Made by a program: the position numbers and the translations under genes | NCBI RefSeq assembly: GCF_032854445.1 | Contig: NC_088302.1 | Coordinates: 10,971,338-11,035,337 of the forward strand | Reading direction: 5' to 3' | Origin: Liolophura sinensis | Lineage: Eukaryota > Mollusca > Polyplacophora > Chitonida > Chitonidae | DNA length: 64,000 nucleotides | Notes under the pieces: generated by a model | Told to the model about the DNA's origin: nothing | Databases searched by the model: none | Seen by the model: only the letters and a program-made list of their open reading frames with translations | Part shown: one piece after another, positions 44,401 through 59,400 of the stretch | Layout of the letters: every line of letters begins with the position of its first letter | Numbering within the stretch: the first letter of the stretch is position 1

Positions 44401-47400
44401 ACTGGTGCTTAGTTCAATTGGTTCAATATGCATGACAAATGTCAACTGCAATAGGGAAGTTTCGAGTTCAATCTCTTTTATCGTTAAAGGCAAAGAACAG
44501 TGCTATTGTATCATGTGACTCGTGAAAAAATGTCACAGTACTTCACAGATCACACGTCGTGGAAAACAATGTTTTCTGAAAAATCTAGATAAAACGATAA
44601 TTTTAAATGGGGAGGGTGGAATCAGAAATCACAAAATTCAAACACATGGTATTCCCCATATGATAAAAAAATCATCTTATCTTACAAGCTCCTTCTCCAG
44701 TTTTTCCATTGAGTGGTCTCCCCTTTGATTTGGCATATCCGGCTGGATGCAGTGTCTCACTCCTTAAGTCCACTGTCTGAGCATTCTCCAGTGTCACCTT
44801 TGACATGTGATCTGAAAACAAACAGCACTTCACGCTGTTTTCAAGACAGTCAAAACCCCTACCAAATAATACATGTAATTGTGTACAACGCCAGGGAAAG
44901 TTTTTTTTTTATCTTCCCTTCCAGTCCTCTTGCAACCACACTGTGCCGCAGACATTACTACAGTCTATCCACTTCAATACACTGATGCTGGGCCTCTATG
45001 GCTCAGTTGGTTAGCGCATTAGCGCAGTGTAATTACCCTGGAGCTTCTCACCAATGCGGTCGCTGTAGGTTCAGGGAAAGGTATCTTAAAAGCCCCAAAA
45101 TCCAAAGAAATAAATCTGAGAAAAGTATGTCCATCATCTTCTTTAAATAGAAAATACATTTGTTATAATTTTCAAGTGAAAGCCCCCTTTTACAACTGTG
45201 ATAAAATCTCGAGCCCGGAATTTATCGGTATTTTTGATGCATGTTTATGTTTTTGGTAGACATTACTCTTGAATGCATTGGACTAATCATATAACCTTGT
45301 TTAAAAGAAATTCAATGATGACAATGAATGATTACGCATTCTGTAGTAATGACTATGAAGAGCTTTCAATGTTTACCTATTTTTAATAATGTTGTCTTGT
45401 GAGCTTTGACAAATAGTGACACTTGCCACAGTGACTGGTACAGTCTGGACTCAACCCAGCCGTGATCACTATTAGGGCTTGCCTCCCTCAGATGTGGTTT
45501 GGTCAGGGAATAGTTACTTTGATGTCATTTTTATGCTGTCTATAAATTCACAGTGTGTTGAAAGCTAGCATCGTGGTTAGATTTAAGTACCAGCAATTTG
45601 TGTGGGCAACCACAATAAATCAATACTATTCAGTCTTCAACTTACCTGTTATCAAGGTCACAGACTTGCCATTGTTTCCTGTCACTCGTGCTGACACAAT
45701 TGTGTCTTCTGACTGGCTAAACTCTAAACACATCCTCTCGTTGAGTCTGTCAAGTTCCGTTTCTGTTTGCCAATAGTCCTGACATGAAACAAAATATTCA
45801 CCACTGATAACCTTGCAGGAAAAAGTACAAAACTATTTTAATGTTGGGAAAATTGTGATTTTATCTGGCCTTCATTCATAGTTTGGTGAAGCCAGCCAAA
45901 GCATATGAACATATGCACATGTGTTCTTTGAACATTTTTGAGTCCTACTCATGAAAACTAAAAATTTGTACATTTTGCAGTTTACCAGCATTCCTAAAGT
46001 CTTTAACATCTTTATAGTAGACAAATGGTGAACTGTTTGCATTCATCTTCATCACATCGCACATGACCACACATTTAGGTCTGATGTAATAACACTGACT
46101 GTGACCTTGATTCTCACAGGACGACCTTGAGTCTCTAAAATCACTGCAGTTAGCCCTTAAACACTCTTTGTTCAGAGCTTGTTTTGTAAGTGGCATTTTG
46201 AGTGAAGATGCTTAACAGTTTTGGAAAAATGTTCAGACAATTGAGAGATTACAAAATAGCAGAGTGACCTTGATGCCAGGTGTTTGAAGGACAAATCCCA
46301 AGGAGAACTTGCTGCTGGCAAACTGTGGCATAATGCACTGCTTCTCTACACTTCTGCTCCAGATCATAAATCCGTTCAAGTAGCACTTAATCTCTAGCTC
46401 AGCAAACGTCTGAAATGAAAACCAATCATGCCTATTATGTAAATCATGAAGTAATTCCCTCTTTAAGTAATGAAATAATTCCCTGTTTAAATTAAAGGAT
46501 CCATGAATGGGTACTATAAAACTATCATTCTATGACTAGTTGTACTAACAGCTATCACCACTGACGTCCCCTCAACAGGCTTCTTAATTTCTCATATGAC
46601 TACTTTTTACACCCCATGAAGAAAGCTGAGAGCATTTTTGCACTTTTATATATGTTATTCCACATCCTAAACAAATAAAAACCAGGCCTTTTCATGTAAT
46701 CTTTAACATTTCTAACCTTCCTTTCATTTTATCACACAAACAAAATATCCTATTTACGTGAATGAATCATACGACAAAAACTTCTGCACACAAAACTGCT
46801 GGGCTATCCAGAATTAATAATGTGGTTTTTGAAATATGGTGGATCATGATAGACTGGTCAGGATGCTTGTACACAGGAAATACTTTGCCTTGAATTCACT
46901 TTTTTTAAGGAGCCTGAGCCCCTTTTACAAAGCAGTCATAATTAGCTTCAGGCGTTAGGATACATCAATTTTGTGATCCACTGATTAGTTTAACGTAATA
47001 CACGAGTAGTGTAGTAACTCCCAATTAGTTTAACGTAATACACGAGTAGTGTAGTAACTCCCAATTAGTTTAACGTAATACACGAGTAGTGTAGTAACTC
47101 CCAATTAGTTTAACGTAATACACGAGTAGTGTAGTAATTCCCAAAAACTTCAGAGTTACACTACTCATGTATGACATCAATTTTATTTTTGTGATTTACC
47201 GGCAAGTCAACATTACAAAATCCATACACTGAATAAAATGAAATTGAAAATCCACCTTTTTATTGTGTCCAATCTTAATGCTTCTTTTAATTTTTTTGTT
47301 TTTCAACACTTTATAATCAAGTAAATATGTCTTTAACAGTAACAACAGTTGGTATAATCCACATTTCTGACACTTTCCATGTTTTCAGTTTTATTTTGAC

Positions 47401-50400
47401 ATCCACCTCTGACATCAACAATAAATTCTTTCTGCCCATAAAACACAAATTTAAACTGGCATGGTCCAATGTCTACAACAACATATAAAGGAATCGTAGG
47501 ACACTAGTATATTACAATGAGATTCATGCAACGCTGTGACAGCTATGCAGATGTGACTTAGAAGGGCCTTGGGGGCAGTAAGCAGTCAACATCACTTGTA
47601 GGATAGTTTAGGCAGTCTTAAATAAAGTCCTCTGGAGACATCTTACCTTCCACTAATATAATATACACAATGAGCCAGCTCTTGCTGTGGCTGAATACAA
47701 GGGCCCAGTTGTTCAAAACTGTTTTAAGACTTAAAACCAAATTTAACTTTATGCTAAGTCTTCAATTTGCACTTTGCCCAAAAATAATTGCATAAAAGAA
47801 TATTAAATAGGAGGTAAATCTGCTGCTCTTATATTTTGATTTTGGACAACTGCATTGGCTGCAGAATTTGGGTAAAATATTAATATGACTGAATACCAGT
47901 ATTAGCTAATACACTTACAAACAACTGAGCCCTGTCTGCCACATGTTAGATATTTCATTATGAGGCTGGTTTTTAGTGAAGTGGTGCTCATCTTTCCTCA
48001 AACAATGGCACTGACCACAGTTGTATATATGAAAAATATTCTCCATCAACCAATGAAAACACAAGTGAAAACAGGTAAGAAGTGAGGTTTTAAAAGCAAG
48101 GTATTTTTTGCGCAAAGAATATAATAACGAACAACCCAAACCACTTTACCTCTCGGATGCCAACATAAACATGTATAGTAGTTCATATTGTGATAAAAGT
48201 GAATTTCTTACCTTTCCCTCAATGACCATAATAGCCACACGGTCTCCTTCACTGCCCTGCCAACTGACATCTTGTTCTGACTGGTCAGTGCCAGACCCTG
48301 TCACCATGGTAAAAGAGCCGGTGGCTATCTCATACTTTAGAGTCACATCTGATTTAAGCCTGAAAGCAAGTAGAATTAACCTTAATGATTATGGTTAACC
48401 AATATTTGATAAGAAAGAAAGAATTCCATAACCATTTCCATGATAAAAAAAAACACTTTACTGGGATGAAAATAAAAGTAATAACAACAGTTTAAGACAA
48501 ACCCTTTCAGATAGGGTATTTATTTATATTTATTCATTTATTGGTGTTTAACGCCGTGCTCAAGAATATTTCACTTATACGACGGCGGCCAGCATTATGG
48601 TGGGTGGAAACCGGGCACAGCGCGGGGGAAAACCCACGACCATCCGCAGGCTGCTGGCAGACTTTCCCACTTACAGCCGAAGAGGAAGCCAGCATGTTTC
48701 AGACAGGGAGAGAACATAAAATTTTGCATGTGCTTCAGATTATAGTCTGAAGTAAAACTGCACAACATTAAAATGTATGGATTAGACCAGGAAATATAAA
48801 AAAATATGTTTCTAGTTTAGGTTTGTAGTTTTTATTTCAGAATTATTTATTCCCCCTATCATATTTTGCCCATGACTATGTTACAAATTTTCTCTGATTC
48901 TATCTTCTGATTTTCTTCTGAGTTCTATCGATCTTATAGACATTTTGCGATTTGCTTGGAAGGTAGGACCATATCTAGGTGGAAAAAATCAGCAGTAAAT
49001 GTAATACTTTCTGACCACTATTTGCCTGTAAAAATGCATTTTTTGTAGCAAAATTTTAGGTCAAGTACAGTATAAATCCTTTGGTGTGCTTTCATTACAT
49101 ATGCACCCCAACAACAGTGTTATTAATGTACAATGGTGTCACATACATTTTTCTGCCGTCATAAATGGAGCACCTGATGCCACTCAGAACATACTTCATA
49201 TTGCCTGAGTATATTTTCACATTATATTAATGAAAGTTAACAATAAGTTTATCTACAGAGGAGTAGTAAGAAGAGAGACCCAAATTTGAACCATACAATT
49301 TAATCAGTTTGAGCAGCACAGTGAGAGACCCATAGCTTAAGCAGCATAGTGAGTCGTACTTTGAGCAGTGTAGTAATTTAGGTTTCATATGTATGTGAGT
49401 CGCTTGCAATTGGAGTAGTACGAGTGACTCAATCTGAGCAGTATATTTATTTATTCATTTTATTTGATTGGTGTTTTACGCTGTACTCAAGAATATTTCA
49501 CTTATGCGATGGCAGCCAGCATTATGGTGAAAGGAAACCAAGCAGAGCCCGGGGGAAACTCACGACCATCCATCCCACGTACGGCCGGAGAGGAAGCCAG
49601 CATGGACTTGAACTCACAGCAACTGCATTGGTGAGAGGTTCCCGGGTCATTACGTTGCACTAGCGCACTAACCAACTGAGCCACGGAGGCCCCCTGAGTA
49701 GTATAGTAAGACACTCAAAGTCTGAGCAGTAAAATGAGTCAGTTTGAGCTGTATAAAGATTGATTCACAATTTGAGCAGTATGGTAAGAGTGTTCCCTCT
49801 GATCAACATGATGGACATCTCATTGAACAGTCCTGGCTGCATGCTGTGGTTCACAGGCAGTAAGGAATCAGTCAGATTTGTGGACAGAATACTGCCTTTA
49901 TTTCCCCGAGCAGTACTGAACCCTGGCATCAAGGCCTTCTCCACTTCCTGTAACATACAGTAGGACTATAAGGATAAAACACCCAGTTTAACTGACAGGT
50001 GTATTAAAGGGATGGATAACATTAAGTTCAGTCTTACACATTTAGAAAAGGTTATATTTGATGATCAATATCAGTTGGTATATATTCCCAATAAACCTCT
50101 ACATCTGCAAAACAAAGTACCTCCTACTGCAAGGCACAAACACACTGTATCTTAATAAGAGTGTACAAATACAAAAAAAATGAAAAATGAAATATATATA
50201 TATATATATATATATATCGGCTTTGAACTCACAGCTAAGAAATCCACGCATCTGGAACATGTTCCGCAATTTGGACACAACAATTTCTTCTGGCCAGATC
50301 TGTCTCTGCAGGCAGATGAATAAACTAAAATTACACTTCATGCTTTCACGTCTCATACATGCATTTTACATTGCTGTAATTCTTCAACCTTTCCACATGT

Positions 50401-53400
50401 TTGCAACATGTTTATTCAAGCACATTCTGAAGGAATTATAAAATTATACTTAATTTGCGAATTTGGCCAATTCAACTAATGTAGATTTGTTTAAACAATT
50501 AAAATTGAAAACGTGCATTAATTGCAATGAAAGTTGTTCTTTCATATGCAAAAAGGTTGAAGAATTAGGGTAAAGCATGTGATCTTTAAGTACACATTAA
50601 ACAGCAGTATAGTTAACAAGAGCAGTCAGAAGTGGTGAATAACAATTCAAAGAGAAGCTGATCACAACCCACCCACCCCGATGTATCGCTTAAATAACAC
50701 CAATCATCAAAGGAAAATGTTACAAATGCAGCGGTAGCCAAATACTGATGTTTGAATAGCTGATGGCTGATATCTGGTCTTGAGCTGATGTTCTGCTGAT
50801 ATTATTACTGACAGTAAATGTTAAAGTCTTTTGCCTATATTCAGCGATGCATAAAAACCAGTAAGTCTTATCTCCTATAGTTATAACACCCTTTATTGGC
50901 ACAGTTGGCTAAACCATTGATCACATTGAAGCCAAGTTCAAAAAGTAGAGTCCCGTTTTCACTACAGAGCTTCTCTAGAGATTTATTGGGCACCTTATGA
51001 TGGGTGGTGGTGTACCCAGGGATCCGCAGTTTCCTCCCTGAATAACCTAGAATGTCATTGTGTATTTGCAAAATTGTTCACAACATTGTTCTGGTTTCAT
51101 TGTGTAGGTTTTCAAATACTTCTGATTAACCAAAATGGGTAGATGAGAAAAACTTTGAAAAAGAAAAATAAGATCAACGGAGTACTGTTGACATATATGT
51201 CCTGTGGCAACTCTTATTATTGAAATAAATTACCCCTACTGAAATTATACTTGTTTCAACATTAAAGTTATTTCAATAAGCACTACTATGTAAGTCCTCA
51301 TGAAATAATTTATTTCAATTACTCCACAAATAAACGTAAATCCCATTACATCATTTTGGTGTGATTATGCAGGTTTTCAAAACATTTTGGTTAATGAAAA
51401 ATCTTCAACACCTCTAAGACGTTAACACACACCCTCATTGGCCAAGTTGCAAAAAGTGTTCCACCCTAACCATAGTGCTTTTAAATTTCACCTTACAAAG
51501 GCCAGTCATCAAAATCCGACATAAAGATTTATTAATAATTTCTTTATTATTTGACTGGTGTTTTACTATGGCGCTTTACTATGATACACTAATTCTGATG
51601 AAGTGGACTAAGATTTACTGTTAGAAGCCAACAGATGCCCCATAACTGCTGAGCTAACCTGCTAACTCTGTTGCACTGGTAACACTTATAGCTGTGAACA
51701 TAGTTAGACTTGGTCAATTCCAGGTACCAGTCTGCATGTCTCGGGACCAAGGAATGAGTCGGCTTCACTGAAAAAGGACAAAAAAATTTTTTATAAATTA
51801 TGACTTGTACATACAGATTTTAAGGACCTTTAATGGAAACCCGTCAAACATCCGACAGATTCTGATACAATTTTACCGACATTAAATGGTGTTTTCCCAG
51901 CACATTATTAAAGGCGTCAGGTACGTTAAAGACAGAAGGATATTACAGAATGATATACATATATCCCTTGCATATATGCTGAAGAGCTGAAGAAGGAGAA
52001 TTTGATATGAAATAATACATTCTAATACATACTTGGTCCCAGCAGGTCAACACTATTGAATGGCTGGCTTGTGGGTCCTTCACGTTTACAATGTATCCCA
52101 GAGGTGAAGGTCACAATGCTAAACTGATGACAGCTATCTGCCTGTAGTTGTAGATGGAGCTCCTTACTGGGCACACAGGTGGGGCAGGGCACCGTTACCT
52201 AACCCAAAAATTCCCACATGTACAAATATATATACTCAGGTCATTTGCGTCATTTAACCTTTTGAGCAGTTGCAGTAAATTTACCTTTATATGGTTTGTG
52301 AAAAGTCTTGTGAACTTTTATCAAAATTAGTCATCATAAAATCCATGCTTATATGATCAGTTTGGTTGATTCTGTCGTGTTTAACACTAACTTTGAAAGC
52401 CCTAGCAAAAACTGTGCTCTTGTATACATCACCTGGTGCCATACACAGCACAAAATGTTAAGCATATAACATATTTAAACATTATTATGAATTAAATTAA
52501 CCCACATATGGTTAACCTGAAAGTTTCCACAACATGGTCTGTTTCAGTAGAACAAAAATATTAGCAACTGCTGGAGTGCCAAGAGAAGTTCAGTCACTGA
52601 AGTTGTACTTTTAAGATGCCAATATATATGTAAATTGAACATTTTACTCAAAGAAAGAAAACATAATTTCAGCAACAAAACAAATTTGAACAGGTACAAT
52701 GGCAACAATACCTTGGCAAAGACACCATATTTACTGATGACAAAGTCAAGAATTCTGGTGAATGTGTTCAGAGTTGTCCACAGACAATGATTGGTGTAAT
52801 TATGAGGGCTCAAATCTCCAGTAGGTTTATATGTCCTACAGCACACAGCTATCACAGGCATTCCTAAAAAGTTAATTAAGAATAAATAAAACATATCAAA
52901 TCTGACAAAGTGACAGATGTTAAGAGCATTTATTGTTAAAAAACTATAAATCAACACTGTTTTGTTTGAAATATCCCTTACATGGATACATATGTATGTA
53001 TATAGACACTCAAAAATAACTAAACAATCAATCAGTAGCAATGAAGTGAGTGAGTGAGTGAGTGAGTACTTGGGGTTTAACGTGGTATTTAACAATTTTT
53101 CAGTCATATGACGATGAAGGAATCCTTAGAGTGCATGTCATGTGCTTCCTTGTTGCAGGACGGATTTCCACCGCTCTTTTATTTCGTGCTGCTTCACTGA
53201 GACGACTTACCGAAGGCAAGAAAGCCGCCCCGCCCGAGCCATTATACTGATACAGGTCAACCAGTCATTGCACTATCCCCTTCATGCTGAACGCCAAGCG
53301 AGGAAGTTACAACTTCCGCTTTTAAGGTCTTAGTGTGACCCGACCCAGGAGTAACAATTAAGGGTACAAAACAAACTAAAATGTCAAAAAGTCAAGTTTC

Positions 53401-56400
53401 GTATCACATTATTCATAATTAGCAGCCAAATATGTCTAAATAATTTTCAGTCAGTGGTGTAAGTAAGGGTTGCAAGAAAGTTCTGAAATTACTGACCTCT
53501 CAATAATACATTGTACTTCATTGTTTTAACTTGGGACAAAAATCTGACACAGCATCAAATTATAAAAATAAATCCTGAAAGCAGGCAAAAACCTGAAAAT
53601 TTCCATGAATGTATGCAGGTATTTAATTAATGAGACTCATTATCTCACCGTTATCATTCCAGTCTTGCTGGATGAAAACATCAACTGGCCCCTGGTTTAC
53701 AAACAATCCACGTTTCCACAGCACACAAAACTCAGCAATCTTGTTGCAATGTCTGTAAATATCATACACAACAAAAATCACATCCGCCTACATTTTCATC
53801 ACATTCTAGTAATTACATATTTCATAATTCTATAACAATCATTATTACAAAATCTTCATAGAATGAATTTGGAAGGAATTTCATACCAGGTATGAAATGA
53901 ACATCATAACTCACCTGAAGTATGATGTCAGTAAAGAGGCAGGTATCTCAGGTGTGAAAGTATACATCCTCTCCACCTGTATCTCGCTCTCAGGGATGGG
54001 TGTTGGCCAGAGTCTAGCCTGATGAAGATCAACGTACACAATCCTTCAATGCGTAAAGACCAGCATAGTACCAAGATTCCAATTTTGAGAACTTTGTAAA
54101 TTGAGACTGCTACACCAACTGATAAACCTGGTGAAGGTTTTCTTAAAGTTAATCGCTTCTAACACGGACTGACACAGTTATTCGCCTAAGTCAATAAAAG
54201 AAGTCTTGGAGTAAACCACCAGACTTTGGCTGGTTATAGGACTGGTTAACTTTCCCACCTGTGGCATGTGTGTATGTCATCTTGATGAAGAGTAAATGGT
54301 CTCCAGTCAATGTCATCCAAGATCACACACTGTTGACCACATATGGCACCAAGGTCCCGATATTTATTTATTTATTTATTTGATTGGTGTTTTACACCGT
54401 ACTCAAGAATATTTCACTTATACGACGGCGGCCAGTATTATGGTGGGTGGAAACCGGGCAGAGCCCGGGGGAAACCCATGACCATCCGCAGGTTGCTGGC
54501 AGACCTTCCCACTTACGGCCGGAGAGGACACCAACATGAGCTGGACTTGAACTCACAGCGACCGCATTGGTGAGAGGCTCCTGGGTCATTACGCTAGCGC
54601 GCTAACCGACTGAGCCACGGAGGCCCCCCAAGGTCCCGATAACAATGAAAGCTAGTGAATCTTAAAACTTCCCTGCCCAAGACTGGGATTCAACCCACAG
54701 CTTAAGTGAACCAGTGACTGAAAGGCATACACCCTAACAACTCAGCCATGACCAACTCACCATACCTGTAATAAGATTTATTTATTTATTTGATTAGAAT
54801 TTTATGCTATATTCAAGTTATTTTACTCATATGATTTTGGAAGAGCTTGAGAGAAATCGACAACCATCTGCAGCTTGCTGTCAGACTTTCCCACATGCAG
54901 CCAAAGAAATAGCCAGCATAAGTAGACTTGAACTCACGGCAACTGTATTGGTGGAAAGCCGCTGAGTACCAGCCCACTAGCCACTAACCCAAGGAGGCCA
55001 TATATAATTAGAATGAATGAATGCTTGGGGTTTAACGTTGTACTTAACAATTTTTCAGTCATATGACGACGAGGAATCATTAGGTGTGTGTACACACACT
55101 GTGTTTTCCTATGGCAGGGTGAGTCCAAAGTACTACTGCCATTGATTTATTTATTTATTTGATTGATGTTTTACGCCGTACTCAAGAATATTTCACTTAT
55201 ACCATGGCGGCCAGCATTATGGTTGGAGGAAACCAGGCAGGGCCTGGGGGAAACCCACGACCATCTGCAGGTTGCCATTACAATTTCCCACGTACGGCCG
55301 GAGAGGAAGCCAGCATGAGCTGGACTAGAACTCATAGCGACCGCATTGGTGAGAGGCTTCATTACACTGTGCTAGCGCACTAACCAACTACCGCCATTGA
55401 AGTATATTGCTGAAGACACCAGATACAACAGTTACGCCTCACCCAGTCACATTATACACTGACATTGGGCCAACCAGTCCTGTTAACCTCTCAGTGCTGA
55501 GCACCCAGCGAGGCAGCAACAAGTACCATTTTTAAATCTTTGGTATGGTCTCCCTAATTTTAGACCACCGATTCAGTCATACATAATAACAGGATATAAT
55601 ACTACAATATTGCAATCCAGTATACCAGCTGTTTTGGAGGCTGATCTGGCAGAGCATCCATGCAGACATAGACTTTGGGATCATGGGCCCCCTCCTCCTG
55701 ACCCTTAACACAGACAGGCAACAGGCAGCCATTGTTTTCCAATATGGACAACAGGTCTCCTGCCTAAAATATAGATTATCATGAAAAAACATCTCATTTT
55801 CGCATATTAGAAAATATGCTGATATACTATCACGAGTACAAACTGATTACTAACACAGGAAAGTCCCATATACTAAGTAACCAGCAATTTACGTCTTTTT
55901 GCACAGATGGAAGTCTTTGGGTAAAGTGATATTTTGGTATGCCAATAATCCGGACTAAACAGGTGTAAAATTTATGTATAGATGTAAGGAAAAATGACGC
56001 TTAAGAGCACGTTCTGCATGTTGTAAATCATGCTGATGTTCATGTGTCAATGTCAGTGTTTTATAGAAAATTCATGATTAGAAGCCAGATTTTACATTGC
56101 TCGAACACCCGAAATGACCACAAATTTTGTCCATGACATTTTTCCTGATTCTGAGAGTTCTATTGAGTTTGCTTGGAAAATAGGATGATATTCTACTGGA
56201 AACTTGTAAGTTTCAGCACCAAAAATAATACTGTGTGACATTTATTTGCCTGTAAAAATGCACTTCTGCTGGAGACGTATTTGGTCATTTAGGGAATATC
56301 CCAATTAACGATGGTCAGGGTTGCAAAACAGAACGGATGTCATTACCCATAATATTGCTATAAGTAATACCTCTTTCTCTGAAATTCCTTTGGCCCCCAA

Positions 56401-59400
56401 TGTGCCTGTAAGGTCCTGTTGACTCCAACAAGGCATGTCTGGCTCAAGACAAGGCAATGATGAGGTGGCAGAAGTGGAGTTGAGAAGCTGGTTAACTCCC
56501 TTGAGGAGATAACCAACATCTCCTGCCACCAGGCTATTTTCTTTTGATCCAAAGAACATAAGTATTCCCTAAAACAGGATTAAAGGCACAGACACATTTT
56601 GATGACCTTAACAATTAGTTCAATGCTCACAAGTATATTTAATTTGCACACACAGTTATATGTAGGAACATGTACAAACTGCACGCAGAAGCTATCCCAA
56701 CATTTATAGGAATAAAAATAAGAATCAGACTGTCATTACTATTAAGCATGTATAAGTTTAAATGACATAAATGATTTCACAAATTTTCAGGGAAATTGGT
56801 ATAATACTTAAGCAGGAGTTGCATCAAAGGCCTAAATACGGGAAATGTATGGAAACATAATATTGCATTTTCTAATTACTTTTCCTGAACATATTTCTGA
56901 GGTAAATTAATTCATTTTCAATTTTTATAATAATTTCTTATGCAATGTCTCTTTCGCCCACTGCCCTGCTGGTAAAATTTGTTTTTTTTTTTCGGCACCT
57001 CCAGTGGTTTCTTCAGGTGACCAAAGAGCGTGCTGATGATTGGCCCTGAGCATCATGAATACATTATAAAGTATTATGGATTTTCATCTACTTTAAAAGG
57101 CAGCTGTCCATGACTTTCTATTCTAAAGACATGTATCTGATGTGAAACTACGGCTCACCCTGAGATGTAGTATCTGTAAGCCCTTCTCCACATGGGGAAG
57201 GGCATTCTGGGGGTGCAGATTGTTGCAGACATTCTCAGGGATCAGGCTGTAAGCAGACTTCAGCGACTGCACATGGCAGTCCTTAACTGCTGTCAATATA
57301 GCACTCAGTTCTTTGGAAATGGTCTTGTAGTATGGCTGTGCGGCTTCAATTCTGGTCACGGCTTCTTGTAGTACTTGTCCAATAGATGAACTTGACTTTC
57401 GTATTATCTTCAGAGATGACTGTCCAGAGTTCTGAAATATGAAAAGAAAAGGGCTGGTATTATTTGATTGATGTTTGACGCACCATACTCAAGAGGTATT
57501 ATTTGTGTAAGTTGCTGGAGGCTGAGGTATGAAATAAGGAGATATTTTGTCCAACTTTCTGGAAGGAAAAGAGGTATTTGTATACGTGTGCCAAGAAAAG
57601 AATGAATAAATAAATGAATGCTTGTGGTTTTACGTTGTACTTAACAAATTTTCAGTCAAATGACAACGAAGAGTCATTAGATGCATGTACATATACTGTG
57701 TCTCCTTGTGGCACGGTGAAGCCATGCTGCCAAAGTGCTGGCAAACTAAAGTATCATATCGAAGACACTAGACATGACACTCCACCCAGTCACGTTATAC
57801 TGACACCGGGGCCAACCAGTCCTGTTTCCTTGTTCTAGCCCCCTTGTGCTGAGCACCAAGCAAGGCACATTTTTAAAGTCTTTGGTATGACCTGACTTGA
57901 GGTTTGATCCTGGCTCTTCCATCTTCGGCCATGAAAAGAAGCCTCATGTATCATGAACTGGACCTGGCTCAGGTTATTTACTTACTTATTAGACTTGTGG
58001 TCTAGGTGAAGCACTCAAGAACTTTTCACTTCTATGATAACAATCAGGGTTATGGGTGAAGAAAACTGGTGCCCAGGGCAAACCACCGCTTTCGGTGATC
58101 TTACATCAACAAGGGGTGATGCAGTGACTTCATGCATGACGAAACGACAAGCCAAAGTGGAAAAGATTTTCTACGAAGCAAAACTTGCACAAGAGGTACT
58201 GTACATCTTGTTGGTTATTATTCAGATATTATTTATATCATTTATAAACACTTCTTTTAAAACATGACAGTTTTAGATCTGGAGAAATGCTTTCAGAAAA
58301 TTCAAAAAGATTACATCTGGAGTATATTAAAGTTGAATCTTACAGTAGGATGCTGTAAGAAGTGCAGGTTGTCCAGTGTTTCATACTGCTTGACCCACTG
58401 ACTGAAGTAGATCTGGGTGGGGAAGATAAAACTGTTTATAATCCACTTCCACCTATCAAATAAAACGTAAGGATGAAACACATAATATCTATTAAGTGCT
58501 TTAAATGAATATCTTATTTTAACGATTGGTTTTAATCACTGCAAAAGTCAGGAATATTTCATATGATGAGAATCAAGCTGAAGAACGGAGGAAATCAAGC
58601 AAAATATGGAGGTTACAACCAGATCCAAATTCTGTAAATAATAATAAGGCTCATTCACAGTTTTACAAGCTTCCTACATTTTTTTTTCACAGATACAGAA
58701 ACTTGTTAATTTTATGACATTTTTCTTTCTCTTTTGTTTACTGTTTTACTTTTGTTTCTATTGTTCTCTTTTTTTAAAATTATTCTTTATATTATTGATG
58801 CAAGTGCCAAATTGAGACAAACATGAGTGAAAATCAAGCATTTCACCTTCCAGGCTGAACTGTACATGGAGCTCCACAGTACATTCAAAGCTCTATACTG
58901 TATCATGAAATAGTATAAATGAAATATTCTCAAATGTGTTCTAAAATACCAATCTGAATATGCCACAATAAATATTCCTTTTGGCCATTTAAGAAATCTT
59001 TATACATGTGTTTCAACATGCAGATTTCCAACCCCTAAAAGTTTTTTGTTATATGCAAAGTATAGTAAACTTTCATCTTAAGGTGACTAGGATGTGCAGA
59101 ATACACATGTAGCATCTCGGGGGAAGACACAAAATCTTACTTGAATATTTTAGCTATCTCATCGCTCATGTCTTTACACAGCGTTTGGATTCTTTCTTCC
59201 AGTTGTTTCTTCACTTCTGAATGAGAAATGTCTGCTGTTTGGTTTTTCTCAGTTGAATTTTCAACAGAAGTGATGACACAAATAGAGTCTGGATACTGAA
59301 ATATTACAGAGTGACATAAAAACTGAAATTACACAGTCTATACACCCGTAAATGCACAAGCAAAACTTAACAAAACCTGGTAAAAATAGGTATTTAAAGC

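Noticed and set aside
44987-45080. tRNA gene
   Set aside because: The head has A- and B-box-like sequence but does not give a cloverleaf and recurs as part of a SINE.
50868-51071. Possible exon (RKLRIPGYTTTHHK ...) between exons 12 and 14
   Set aside because: Phase can be made to work with weak sites (donor gtgccc), but the exon at 51667-51767 has a far better acceptor and also fits; kept as an alternative only.
52544-53107. 187-residue minus-strand frame
   Set aside because: Only its middle (52712-52863) is an exon; the rest is intron on both sides with good splice sites.
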